NCBI RefSeq assembly: GCF_017115165.1
Contig: NZ_JABXKF010000174.1
Span: forward strand, 1-61,582
Length of the DNA: 61,582 nucleotides
Direction: 5' to 3'
DNA from: Nostoc sp. LPT
GTDB taxonomy: Bacteria; Cyanobacteriota; Cyanobacteriia; Cyanobacteriales; Nostocaceae
Position 1 is the stretch's first letter. Each line of letters begins with the position of its first letter. The position numbers and the translations under genes were made by a program. Below, in pieces: positions 8,295 to 16,211 of the stretch. The notes under the pieces were generated by a model. The model saw only the letters and a list, made by a program, of their open reading frames with translations, searched no databases and had not been told where the DNA came from.

Positions 8295-9600
8295 TATTTT
8301 TCTTTCCTAAAATTGCTTGGGCTTGAGTAATGATTTCGCTAAATAGGCGTAAGCGTACCCCCTCAAGTTTGGGTTCTAGTTGTTCGCGCACAACTCTTAT
8401 CCGCAAAGAGTCTTCACGTTCATCTGGAAAAACTACAAAAGTTTCCGTTGCATCACGCCGATACTGCACCTTTTGCAAACGTTCCTCATCTACAGATGCC
8501 CAATCTTTGAGATCAATTGCCCAGCGAACTTTACGCGGGAACTCTACAAGTAAGTCAAATTCATCTATAAAAGGCCAGAGAGTTACACGCAAACCCAATT
8601 TTGTGAGTTCTTCTTTAAGTTGAATTTCCCAAATGCCTGGCAGTGTGCCGTACAAATGTACGCCTGGTGTAACAGCTTTCCAATCCGCTGCTTTTTCTTT
8701 GGGAATAGGTGGCAATAGTTGAAGGTTACTATTTGCACAAAGCCTTTCGCACCAAGGGTTACGGCAAGTGTAAGTACCATCAGGACGTTGGCGTTGAACA
8801 TACTTGCAGCGAGGACATAAATGATAAATGCTGTTCTCGGCTAACTTATCCATATCGATATAGATTTCTAGCTGCGTCAATAACTCCCGCAGTGGTTTGA
8901 GTTCGGGTAAACGTAACTGTTGCCGATATTCTGAGTAATGAAGAGTGGGTTTAGGAATGATTAGTAGTCGAAAAGCGCGATAGGCATCGTTTAGCTGATT
9001 TCCCCGACAGTATTCTAGTACATCTTTCAGCACTGACTCTTGTACCTGCGCCACCACATCATTACCTGAAACTTGCCATTCTCTAGCAAAATCGGAAACT
9101 ACTCCATCTTCTATAAGGCTGACATCTGGCGAAAGGTATTTAATTTCTTGAGCTGGTTTCCAGGAAGTAATAGATGTTTCCGCCCAATCAAAAAATTGGG
9201 GTAGGTTCTCTGGAGCTTGTTCTCCCCGCAGCAACGAAGTTAAGTACATACGGGACATTCCAATGCGAAGCGCTTCTGGCACTTGACTTTGCTTTTCTAG
9301 TTCCAGTTTTTCCCACTGCACCACGCCAGTAGCTAAATACCGCAGAGTGTCTGTCACAGATATCTGTAAAGATGGTGTCTCCGATTCAGATTGAAGGAGG
9401 CGGAGACTGCGGGCACTATGGTCATCCCATTCAACATCTATACCGCGCATGGTCTGCAACCACTTCTGAACTGTTGCTTTCTGGTGTGGTTGCATTCCGA
9501 GTTCTAGACACAACTCTTCCAAAATTGGCCCCTGTTTATGGATGCTAAACCATTGCTCAAGTGCATCGAGAATTTTTTGTCGGTGCTTGGTGATTCTCAT
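8287..9600 (-). CDS. pPIWI-RE-associated REase-fold nuclease with wHTH and Zn ribbon
   Basis: The 437-residue protein is the first gene of the operon. Residues 1-70 look like a LexA-type winged helix (ILEELCLELGM...ATVQKWLQTM). A middle region (about 80-255) is helical and probably domain Y. Cysteines at 262, 265, 279, 284 and 288 form a zinc-ribbon. The C-terminal restriction-endonuclease fold shows an early Glu (325/330), D349 in DEFDLLVEF and D363-x-K365 in AIDLKDW, a usable PD-(D/E)XK active site. Start ATG 9600 has a strong Shine-Dalgarno (AGGAGGGTGA) 5 nt upstream. The N-terminal HTH suggests self-regulation or DNA recognition. This gene is intact. Confidence 0.85.
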   Translation of the reverse strand: MRITKHRQKILDALEQWFSIHKQGPILEELCLELGMQPHQKATVQKWLQTMRGIDVEWDDHSARSLRLLQSESETPSLQISVTDTLRYLATGVVQWEKLELEKQSQVPEALRIGMSRMYLTSLLRGEQAPENLPQFFDWAETSITSWKPAQEIKYLSPDVSLIEDGVVSDFAREWQVSGNDVVAQVQESVLKDVLEYCRGNQLNDAYRAFRLLIIPKPTLHYSEYRQQLRLPELKPLRELLTQLEIYIDMDKLAENSIYHLCPRCKYVQRQRPDGTYTCRNPWCERLCANSNLQLLPPIPKEKAADWKAVTPGVHLYGTLPGIWEIQLKEELTKLGLRVTLWPFIDEFDLLVEFPRKVRWAIDLKDWASVDEERLQKVQYRRDATETFVVFPDEREDSLRIRVVREQLEPKLEGVRLRLFSEIITQAQAILGKKNNA

Positions 9601-10390
9601 TATTCACCCTCCTATTTAGGAGAAGTGTGACACCCACCAAAGTTGTATGTCAATAAACTGTTTCTATGTTTCCACTGAGTTTCCAAAGTTTCCATTTTAG
9701 CAATCTTGAATGGAAATCTCCGGAAATGTCTCTCAATACCCAACTAAGTACAAATCACCATAAAAATGAGTCAGATTCTGTTTTTTGTAGCTTGGGTTTT
9801 GTTCTTCAATCCAACTGCCAATTTGGATTTTTGACCTTTATTAACGGAACTAAAACATTTTTGAGGGAAAAACAAGTCTCAAACCTATGTAGGGTAGGGG
9901 AAATACATTAAATGCTCAAAAATAGCCTAAACTCAGATGTATTAAGTTAAGCAAAACGATGTCAAAGTCTTTCTGTATATAAATTTGAGGTTCTTTTTTG
10001 GGTTTTTTGTCTAAGTCCCATTAATGACGATGCGTACTAAGAGATAAAATTGCCCAATCTATTTTGTGATTAATTCATTACCGATCCACTTGCACTCAGT
10101 ATGACTGATAGGTATTAGGTCAGTCATGCATTTTTCAGCATAAATAACTAGTTTTGTTGTAAAAGCTAAAGATTATTTACCATTTAACAGTTATATAAAA
10201 AGCAAAAATAACCTGTAACAGAGAGGTTCGCAAAATCATGCGTACAAATACTGAATTGTGGAGTTCGACTCCTGATAAGTTCAGTGAAACGACGATGGCT
10301 TATTCTGCCTTGACTAACGAAAATAATGAGCAGCTTAGAAGAAAATATACGCAACTCCATTTTCTCAAAAATAGGAGTTACAACAAAGGA
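9601..10390. other. Intergenic region between the pPIWI-RE operon and sigF
   Basis: No convincing gene is seen. A short plus-strand frame (9666-9911) has biased, non-protein-like content and no ribosome site. The half next to the operon holds three direct GTTTCCA copies and a palindrome-like CTCCTAAATAGGAG that overlaps the REase ribosome site. The rest, A+T rich with several TATA-like stretches, is the presumed promoter and leader of sigF. Confidence 0.6.
9668..9716. promoter_or_regulatory. Candidate operator: three GTTTCCA repeats plus inverted TGGAAA
   Basis: GTTTCCA begins at 9668, 9679 and 9688, spaced 11 and 9 bp (about one helical turn). An inverted half-site TGGAAA lies at 9711-9716 and GGAAA follows. 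The cluster is 68-116 bp upstream of the REase start codon. It is a plausible binding site for the operon's own winged-helix protein. This is inference from spacing and position. Confidence 0.4.
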
Positions 10391-11182
10391 ATGTATATGG
10401 CAACAAGTGAGTCCTCTTTACGAACTGATGGTATCGAATTATTACACTTGTACCACCAGAATCCTTCTATTAAACTTCGTAATAAACTTGTACAGTTACA
10501 TACTGGCTTAGTACGGAAGATGGCTCATAAATTCAGCCATCAATGTAATGAACCTTATGAAGATTTAGAACAAATCGGTTATTTTGGTTTAATTAGGGCA
10601 ATTGAGCGTTTTGACCCTAGCCAAGGATATGCTTTTAGTTCCTTTGCAGTGCCATATATTCGTGGTGAGATGCTGCACTTTTTGCGCGATCGCAGTACTC
10701 TATTAAAAATTCCCCGTCGTTGGCAAGAATTATATAATGAAGGACAAAAGATTCGCAAGGACTTATCAATTTCTTTAGGTCGCCCGCCCAAGGATGCTGA
10801 AATTGCCAGCCAACTTCGGGTCTCTGTACAAGAGTGGCAAGAAACCAAATTAGCTGCTCAAAACCGGATGCCTTTGAGTTTAGATGCAACCGCAGTTAAC
10901 TATGTTGATTGCCAAATAACCTTGGGTGAGGCACTTCCTTGTCCTCGTTCTCATGTACTTCTGCAACAAGAAGAAGAACGCCAACAACTCCAAGGCGCAA
11001 TAAATATGTTGGAAGAAAAGCCCCGTATGGCAGTTGAAATGGTGTTTTTGAAGGAACTTTCTCGCAAGGATGCTGCTAAAAATATTGGTACTAGTCCAAT
11101 GACAGTAACGCGCTATCTGCAAAAGGGAATTCAAGATTTGATTTGTTATTTACAACCACAGGTAATGCCCACTGGATCGTAG
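10391..11182 (+). CDS. sigF: Group 3 RNA polymerase sigma factor SigF
   Basis: The protein has sigma region 2 (LVRKMAHKFSHQCNEPYEDLEQIGYFGLIRAIERF, ending in GYAFSSFAVPYIRGEMLHFLRDR), region 3 (IPRRWQELYNEGQKIRKDL, GRPPKDAEIASQL) and region 4 with a C-terminal HTH (ELSRKDAAKNIGTSPMTVTRYL). This set and the 263-residue length match cyanobacterial SigF, which directs RNA polymerase to motility/pilus and envelope-stress genes. I chose ATG 10391 (preceded by AAAGGA; ATG 10397 also possible) because family members start shortly before the region-2 helix. The frame is open upstream to 10238, which would add about 50 residues unlike the family. Confidence 0.85.
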   Translation: MYMATSESSLRTDGIELLHLYHQNPSIKLRNKLVQLHTGLVRKMAHKFSHQCNEPYEDLEQIGYFGLIRAIERFDPSQGYAFSSFAVPYIRGEMLHFLRDRSTLLKIPRRWQELYNEGQKIRKDLSISLGRPPKDAEIASQLRVSVQEWQETKLAAQNRMPLSLDATAVNYVDCQITLGEALPCPRSHVLLQQEEERQQLQGAINMLEEKPRMAVEMVFLKELSRKDAAKNIGTSPMTVTRYLQKGIQDLICYLQPQVMPTGS

Positions 11183-11187
11183 TCATT

Positions 11188-11279
11188 TGAGGGGGATGAG
11201 GGGGATGAGGGAGATGACGAAGTAGCGGGAGATGAGGGAGATGAGGGAGATGACGAAGTAGCGGGAGATGAGGGAAAAC
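11188..11279 (+). repeat. Tandem GGGAGATGA / GGGGGATGA repeat
   Basis: A run of 8-9-bp units (GAGGGGGAT, GAGGGAGAT) is punctuated by two copies of GACGAAGTAGCGGGAGAT. It is a short tandem repeat of the kind scattered through Nostoc-type genomes. Related units occur at 19315-19345 and, in the opposite orientation, at 11696-11728. The last unit supplies the ATG of the next gene. Confidence 0.8.
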
Positions 11280-11693
11280 AGTACAAGAGTTATTAAAGAT
11301 CACAAGGATTTAGAAGTTTATAAAATGGCTTTTAATTCAGCCATGATAATTTTTGAACTATCAAAAAAGTTTCCAGTCGAGGAACGTTATTCACTAACTG
11401 ACCAAATTCGTCGCTCTGACGCTCGAAGACTCGCTAAAGCTTCGCTATCACGTTCAGTTTGTGCTAATTTTGCTGAGGGATGGCGTAAAAGAAGATATCA
11501 AGCTGCTTTTGTGGCTAAGTTGAATGACTGTGAGGCAGAGTCAGCAGAAACTCAGACCTGGATTGAGTTTGCTGTTAAGTGCAACTACATGAATATTGAA
11601 ATAGGTCGAGAACTATATGGTACATATAACCAAGTTCTCAGTGGTCTAGTACATATAATTAACAAACCATCACCTTGGCTAATTAAACATTAA
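11268..11693 (+). CDS. Four-helix-bundle (S23/23S-IVS) family protein with in-frame repeat insertion
   Basis: This 141-residue protein matches the family named after proteins encoded by 23S rRNA intervening sequences: HKDLEVYKMAFNSAMIIFELSKKFP, TDQIRRS, SRSVCANFAEGW, and a final helix pair. Function is unknown for the family; the fold is a small four-helix bundle that forms pentamers. The start ATG 11268 lies in the last GGGAGATGA repeat, so the repeat provides both start and purine-rich leader. Ten residues (DARRLAKASL) are inserted between the conserved RRS and SRSV by a 30-bp dispersed repeat. The insert falls at the turn between helices, so the fold may survive. Confidence 0.8.
   Translation: MRENSTRVIKDHKDLEVYKMAFNSAMIIFELSKKFPVEERYSLTDQIRRSDARRLAKASLSRSVCANFAEGWRKRRYQAAFVAKLNDCEAESAETQTWIEFAVKCNYMNIEIGRELYGTYNQVLSGLVHIINKPSPWLIKH
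11418..11447 (+). repeat. 30-bp dispersed repeat inserted in frame in a coding gene
   Basis: The segment starting GACGCTCGAAGACTCGCT is a degenerate copy of the intergenic repeat at 58271-58305 (GACGCTCGCGGACTCGCT...). Removing exactly these 30 bp restores the family sequence IRRSSRSVCANFAEGW. The frame is preserved because the insert is a multiple of three without stops. Confidence 0.75.
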
Positions 11694-11733
11694 CCTCCCT
11701 CATCCCCCTCATCCCCCTTATCCCCCTTTCTAC

Positions 11734-13764
11734 TCAACGAGATTTTAAATCAGCGATGGCACCTTTGGTCATGGCAGCAATAGCTTGGTCTGTCGCTTTC
11801 GGCAAATGATAATATTTACCGCCTGCTGTTTGCGATAATTCTTTAGCAAAGCCAGTAGACACAAATTTACTTTCTGTATCAATTACTAATAGTTGCATAC
11901 CCAAAGCACGGATTCTCGCAGCAATTTCTAATAATTCTCCTTTGATATCCGGCTTTTCTCCTGGTTCTAGCTTTTCACCCAAAGAACGCGCTAAGGGAAT
12001 ATTACCTCGCCCATCGGTGATTGCGACAAGGACAACTTGCCCAATATCTCCACTCATCTGAGCATTTAAGCCGACACGCACAGCTTGAGTTAAACCATGC
12101 GCTAAGGGCGAACCCCCACCACAGGGCAACCTTTCCAAACGGTTACGCGCCAAAGCAATAGAACGTGTTGGAGGCAATAATACCTCTGCCTGTTCTCCTC
12201 GGAAGGGAATTAATGCTATTTGGTCGCGGTTTTGATAAGCTTCTGTCAACAGTTGCATCACCGCACCTTTAGCCGATTGCATTCGATTCAAGGCCATTGA
12301 GCCAGAAGCATCTACTACAAACACTACCAACGCCCCTGCTTTGCGTACCAGGCGTTTCGAGCGAATATCAGCCTGTTCGACAATAACTTTTCTATCTGGG
12401 TGTCTTTGTTTTCGTGCTTTTTGATAAGGAGCCGCAGCTCTCAGGGTGGCATCTACTGCAATGCGTCGCGCTTTCCCCTTGGGCAACATTGGCTTAATGT
12501 AGCGTCCTCTGTCATCAGAAAAGATGACACTGCGACTACCAGATTTACCTTGCCGCTTCGCCATTTGAGTAAAGTAAAGCACGCTGTCATCAAGAATTAC
12601 CCCTTCTGGATCAAAGATAAACTCTTCCGGGATGCTGGGGGGTTCTTGCTCTTGATTTTCTTCCTGTTCTTCTTGTTCTTCTTCCTCTTCTGATTCGTCT
12701 GGAGGTTCTTCTTGATTCTCTGGTGGAGGCGGAGGCGGAGGTGGTGCTTGTTGTTCTGGTGGTGGTGTCTGCACAATTGTGGCGCGTGGTACAATCACCA
12801 ATTCCACAGCACGGCGCAAATCTTCGGCATTCACTGTTGTTCGTCCCTCCAAAGCCGCCGCCGCCTTGGCAACCCGCGTGGCGAATAACTCGGCGCGATG
12901 TCCCTGAACTTTGGCGCGAATGGCCTCATCCACTAAATAGGCAATTTGCTCATGGGTGATGATTACTTCTTTTAACCATTCCCGCGCCAAGATGATTTGG
13001 GTTTTGAGCGAGTCTAAATCTTCGTTGTACTGTTGGAGGAAGTCTTGGGGAGATTTAGAATAAGCGATCGCTTGATCAACTGCTGCTACTCTTTGATCTA
13101 AGCCGAGTACACCGTCAGCAGAAAGTGTGATCGCAATTCTATCTAGCAAATGTTCTCGTAATCCGCCTTCTTCTGGATTGTAGGTGGCAATAAATAGGGA
13201 TTTACACGGATGCTGAAAACTAATTCCTTCCCGTTCAATTTGGTTGCGTCCCTCAGATAATACTGTTAGAAGCTGATTTGATATTTGGTCATCTAATAAA
13301 TTAATTTCATCTACGTACAGTACACCTCGGTTTGCTGTTGCGAGTAAACCGGGCTGAAAAATAGTATCACCTTGCTTTACCGACTTTTCCACGTCTACAG
13401 AACCCAAAAGTCTGTCTTCAGTAATACCTAGAGGAATTTGCAAAAAAGGCGCGGGAATGATTTCGACAGGCACATCTTGAATATCTTTGTCTGCATACTC
13501 CGCCAACAGTTGATCGTCCCATTCATCTGGGTGGTTGGGGTCGCAATTACTGATTGAGCCTTTGACAACTTCAATCGGCGGTAGTAGAGCGTGGATAGCA
13601 CGAGCCATTACAGATTTTGCCGTACCGCGACGACCTGCGATCGCTACTCCTCCCAAACCAGGATCGACTGCGGCTAACAGCAAGGCTAATTTAATTGCTT
13701 CTTGACCGATTACGGCTGTCAAGGGAAAAGCAGTGATGGTGGGATTGATAGTAGGCGCAGGCAT
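11734..13764 (-). CDS. chlD: Magnesium chelatase subunit D (ChlD)
   Basis: ChlD works with ChlI and ChlH to insert Mg2+ into protoporphyrin IX, the first committed step of chlorophyll synthesis. The 676-residue protein has an AAA+ N-terminus with P-loop-like GRRGTAKS (44-51) and VLYVDEINLL, and a Pro-rich then very acidic linker around residues 330-375 (PPPPPPPPE, EEEEQEEQEE). The C-terminal von Willebrand A domain contains a MIDAS motif DASGSM. Length and order match cyanobacterial ChlD. It starts at ATG 13764 and stands alone. A (CCCCTCAT)n tract lies just beyond its 3' end at 11696-11728. Confidence 0.96.
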   Translation of the reverse strand: MPAPTINPTITAFPLTAVIGQEAIKLALLLAAVDPGLGGVAIAGRRGTAKSVMARAIHALLPPIEVVKGSISNCDPNHPDEWDDQLLAEYADKDIQDVPVEIIPAPFLQIPLGITEDRLLGSVDVEKSVKQGDTIFQPGLLATANRGVLYVDEINLLDDQISNQLLTVLSEGRNQIEREGISFQHPCKSLFIATYNPEEGGLREHLLDRIAITLSADGVLGLDQRVAAVDQAIAYSKSPQDFLQQYNEDLDSLKTQIILAREWLKEVIITHEQIAYLVDEAIRAKVQGHRAELFATRVAKAAAALEGRTTVNAEDLRRAVELVIVPRATIVQTPPPEQQAPPPPPPPPENQEEPPDESEEEEEQEEQEENQEQEPPSIPEEFIFDPEGVILDDSVLYFTQMAKRQGKSGSRSVIFSDDRGRYIKPMLPKGKARRIAVDATLRAAAPYQKARKQRHPDRKVIVEQADIRSKRLVRKAGALVVFVVDASGSMALNRMQSAKGAVMQLLTEAYQNRDQIALIPFRGEQAEVLLPPTRSIALARNRLERLPCGGGSPLAHGLTQAVRVGLNAQMSGDIGQVVLVAITDGRGNIPLARSLGEKLEPGEKPDIKGELLEIAARIRALGMQLLVIDTESKFVSTGFAKELSQTAGGKYYHLPKATDQAIAAMTKGAIADLKSR

Positions 13765-13883
13765 TGTTTGCTTTCATAGCGAGTCTCGGCCTTTAGCATA
13801 CCAATTTCTGACACATTTAGAATATAAGTGCGATCGCCTGCGGTGGGCGTTACGTCATCGCATTTCCCTTGGGAGGAAGATTT

Positions 13884-14057
13884 ATGAGTATTGCCCAGGC
13901 TAAACGCTTCACACTAGCTGAATACCACAGGCTTATTGAATTGGGCTTTTTCCATGAAGATGACCACATTGAATTAATCAACGAGGAAATTATTGAAATG
14001 GCATCCAAAAGTACAGCCCATCAAATAAGACCAAGGAGTAAGTTTTATGGCTTATAG
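13884..14057 (+). pseudogene. Uma2-family (DUF820) endonuclease remnant, N-terminus only
   Basis: The ATG at 13884 has a good ribosome site (GGGAGGAAG). It opens a frame with the start of an Uma2 protein (RFTLAEYHRLIELGFFHEDDHIELINEEIIEMASKS...H). Family resemblance stops after about residue 47 and the frame ends at 14057, against a usual length near 190-215. The nuclease core is missing. The junction runs directly into the ribosome site of the next gene, so a deletion joined the two. Confidence 0.75.
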
Positions 14058-14655
14058 TGATTTCAAACTTCTTGAAGTTATTGATTCTTTTGGGTTAGTT
14101 ATCCACGAGTCATCTGGACTATTCGCCAATGTACAGGAGCAAGAGTGCAGTGATTTATTATCTATTATACTTAAAGAAAATGTTGATTTAGCAGTAGCGA
14201 TAAGTTCGGAAAAAGCTCGGAGTGAAATGATAATTAGTCCAATTTTATTAGAAATTAGACGCAAATTTAATTATAAAATAAGTTTATTTTCTGGAGTTGA
14301 TTTTACTGTTGATAGTCAGCGAGGATTAAACGGCTTTTGTGATTTTATTTTTAGTCTTTCTTCGGAGCAGTTGCTTGTACGTAGTCCAGTGATTGTCTTA
14401 GTAGAAAGCAAAAATGAAAATTTGAGGTCTGGTTTAGCACAATGTATTGCTGAAATGGTAGCTGCTCAGTTATTTAATGAGAGAGGTGGAAATCAAATTA
14501 AAGCTATATATGGTGCTGTTACTATTGGTACGATATGGCAATTTCTCAAGCTTGAAGGAAATTTAGTTTCGATTGATTTGAGTGAATATTATATTAAGGA
14601 TATTAAGAAAGTTTTAGGTATTTTGTATAGTGCGATCGCGCAAAGTAAACCGTAA
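14047..14655 (+). CDS. Unnamed PD-(D/E)XK nuclease-like protein
   Basis: The 202-residue protein has the strand-turn-strand pattern of PD-(D/E)XK nucleases: GFCDFIFSLS (Asp, about residue 96) followed by VIVLVESKNE (E-x-K) and a helix LAQCIAEMVAAQLFNERGG. Many cyanobacteria carry single-gene proteins of this type without known function, and I do not recognise a named family. Start ATG 14047 has AAGGAG 8 nt upstream, inside the Uma2 remnant. Catalysis is inferred from motif only. Confidence 0.6.
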   Translation: MAYSDFKLLEVIDSFGLVIHESSGLFANVQEQECSDLLSIILKENVDLAVAISSEKARSEMIISPILLEIRRKFNYKISLFSGVDFTVDSQRGLNGFCDFIFSLSSEQLLVRSPVIVLVESKNENLRSGLAQCIAEMVAAQLFNERGGNQIKAIYGAVTIGTIWQFLKLEGNLVSIDLSEYYIKDIKKVLGILYSAIAQSKP

Positions 14656-14904
14656 ATTATTTATTAACTAAAATATTATGAAAATATTTATGATTTTACA
14701 GTTAACCATATTTTTAAAATTTTGAAAGTAAATATGGCGATTTAAATAAACGTATTGTGTTACTTAATCAAGTGATATCCTTGCCTTGTTTACTTAATTT
14801 ATCTCTCGAATTAGGTAGAGATTTTCGCTAAAGTATTATTCCTAAAGCTTATAGGTATATAGGTATCGAGTCGTTGGGTTTACGGTTCTGGAAAAATAAG
14901 ATGC

Positions 14905-14933
14905 TTGACATACAGATTAAGCTCATGTTAAAT
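14905..14933 (+). promoter_or_regulatory. Candidate sigma70-type promoter upstream of NYN gene
   Basis: TTGACA (14905-14910), 17 bp, then TTAAAT (14928-14933). A transcript from here would run through the long inverted repeat into the NYN gene about 400 nt downstream. Sequence match only. Confidence 0.45.
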
Positions 14934-15001
14934 ATATAACAACGGCAGCAAAACAAATGCACTCTAAAACAAAACTCGACAAGTGCAACTTATTGATTGT
15001 T

Positions 15002-15189
15002 GTCTAAGAACGTAGAATCCCTAGCTTACTGCTAAGTATTACGTTATTTCTTCGGCTGAACATTCAGCCTGATGTCAGGTCAATTCATTGATTAGACTAT
15101 CAGCGTGAAAACGATATATTTGGGTGAATGTTCGGCGGAATAAATAACCTGATACTTAGCAGTAAGCCAGGGATTTTACCTTCTTAGAC
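15002..15189. repeat. 188-nt element with 68-bp imperfect inverted arms
   Basis: The left arm 15002-15069 (GTCTAAGAAC...) and right arm 15122-15189 (...TTCTTAGAC) match as reverse complements at about 59 of 68 positions, around a 52-nt centre. Weak similarity (TTGATT/AATCAA) continues outside the arms. As DNA this fits a transposase-less miniature element; as RNA it is a very long, nearly continuous duplex. No clear target-site duplication is visible. Confidence 0.8.
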
Positions 15190-15217
15190 TAGAAATCAAT
15201 TAAATTTGTAAATAGAG

Positions 15218-15333
15218 AGCCTAGCGAGGAAAAGAGAAATACTTTTTTAGTATAAATTTATTTCATAAAGCTAGGCTGCTACTAGATGTGTAATTTGTTG
15301 AAGCTGTCCGGTTTCCTTAAACCAACTCTGGAC
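15218..15333 (+). promoter_or_regulatory. Structured 5' leader of the NYN gene
   Basis: AGCCTAGC at 15218-15225 pairs with GCTAGGCT at 15270-15277 around an A+T-rich loop. A second hairpin follows in which GTCCGGTTT pairs in two segments with AAACC and GGAC just before the start codon. Together with the upstream inverted repeat this makes an unusually folded leader. Confidence 0.5.
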
Positions 15334-15341
15334 ATACTCAA

Positions 15342-16142
15342 ATGACAAGCTATCATCTACCCTCCAAAAAACAAGCAAGCCAGAAAAAAGATTATACTGG
15401 CATTTTTTGCGATATTCAGAACGTTCCCTCAATCATAAAATTCGCTAGTTTGGTACTGCAATTTGCAGAATCTAACGGGACTGTATCTTGCAAAAATATT
15501 TATTACAATTCACAGCGTCAAGACCAATTAGCTTCCTCAAATAAGCTAAAAGAGCTTGGTTTTAGATGTGTTAATGTTCCTGACACCTCAAAGAATAGTG
15601 CAGATAAACGACTTAAAGATGACTGTTATGAGGCAGTTGCTTTTAATTCTTCTCTAAAGAATATTATCCTATTCTCAGGAGACAAGGATTTTGCTGTATT
15701 AATTTCCATTCTCAAAGCTATGGGTAAAAAAGTCATTGTCTTTGCTCAACGAGGTAGTGAGAGTCCAAAGTTGATTAAACTGGTTGGGAATAATAATTTC
15801 TACTTTGTAGATGAATTAAGTGAGCTAGTTGACAATAGCAATAAGACTCAACCTCAAAACACGGCTATTGTGTCTCAGATTAATTACAATGAGGCTATAA
15901 AGTATCTAATTGAAGCTACTAAAATTGTCTCAAGCCAAGGTAAGCCTACCGTATTTGGTCGCATTGATAGATTGATGCGTCAACGTTGTGCTAACTATCA
16001 AGGATGCTCATCTATTTCAATGCCTGATGGCAAGAAATTTAAGAGTTTTAGCCAGTTTATTGATGTTGCTGTCAAGGATGGGAAAGTCCGAAAGCAAAAT
16101 CAGGAGTTATTTTTAACTGAATTAGATATACTGGGTGCCTAA
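15342..16142 (+). CDS. NYN-domain (LabA/DUF88-like) ribonuclease-fold protein with OST-HTH/LOTUS-like C-terminus
   Basis: Residues 18-160 form a NYN (PIN-like) domain: IFCDIQNVP with the first Asp, a middle KRLKDDCYEAV, and ILFSGDKDFAVLI with the SGDKDF signature; these Asp residues build the metal site. Residues about 180-263 (NEAIKYLIEATKIVSSQGKP...GRIDRLMRQR...FSQFIDVAVKDG) resemble OST-HTH/LOTUS domains, which bind RNA. The 266-residue protein is therefore a probable RNA-binding RNase. Start ATG 15342 follows a hairpin leader. A double terminator separates it from rnc 70 bp downstream. Confidence 0.8.
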   Translation: MTSYHLPSKKQASQKKDYTGIFCDIQNVPSIIKFASLVLQFAESNGTVSCKNIYYNSQRQDQLASSNKLKELGFRCVNVPDTSKNSADKRLKDDCYEAVAFNSSLKNIILFSGDKDFAVLISILKAMGKKVIVFAQRGSESPKLIKLVGNNNFYFVDELSELVDNSNKTQPQNTAIVSQINYNEAIKYLIEATKIVSSQGKPTVFGRIDRLMRQRCANYQGCSSISMPDGKKFKSFSQFIDVAVKDGKVRKQNQELFLTELDILGA

Positions 16143-16153
16143 AATATCTTTGA

Positions 16154-16210
16154 AAAACCCAGTTGAAAAAAAACTGGGTTTTCCCAAGACACCGCAATTT
16201 GCGGTTTTTT
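16154..16210 (+). terminator. Two consecutive hairpin terminators
   Basis: AAAACCCAGTT / AACTGGGTTTT around an A-rich loop is followed by ACCGCAA / TTGCGGT with a run of six T. The T-run ends within 10 nt of the next start codon, so some regulated read-through into rnc is conceivable. Confidence 0.8.
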
Positions 16211-16211
16211 C

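Larger units (their letters stand above)
14656..15341. other. Non-coding region with promoter, inverted repeat and structured leader
   Basis: No coding potential is seen. Contents in order: A+T-rich sequence, a sigma70-like promoter (14905-14933), the 188-nt inverted repeat (15002-15189) and two further hairpins up to the NYN gene start. See separate entries. Confidence 0.7.

Noticed and set aside
9666..9911. 81-codon plus-strand frame
   Set aside because: No ribosome site, no recognisable sequence, and it runs over the repeat cluster upstream of the pPIWI-RE operon.
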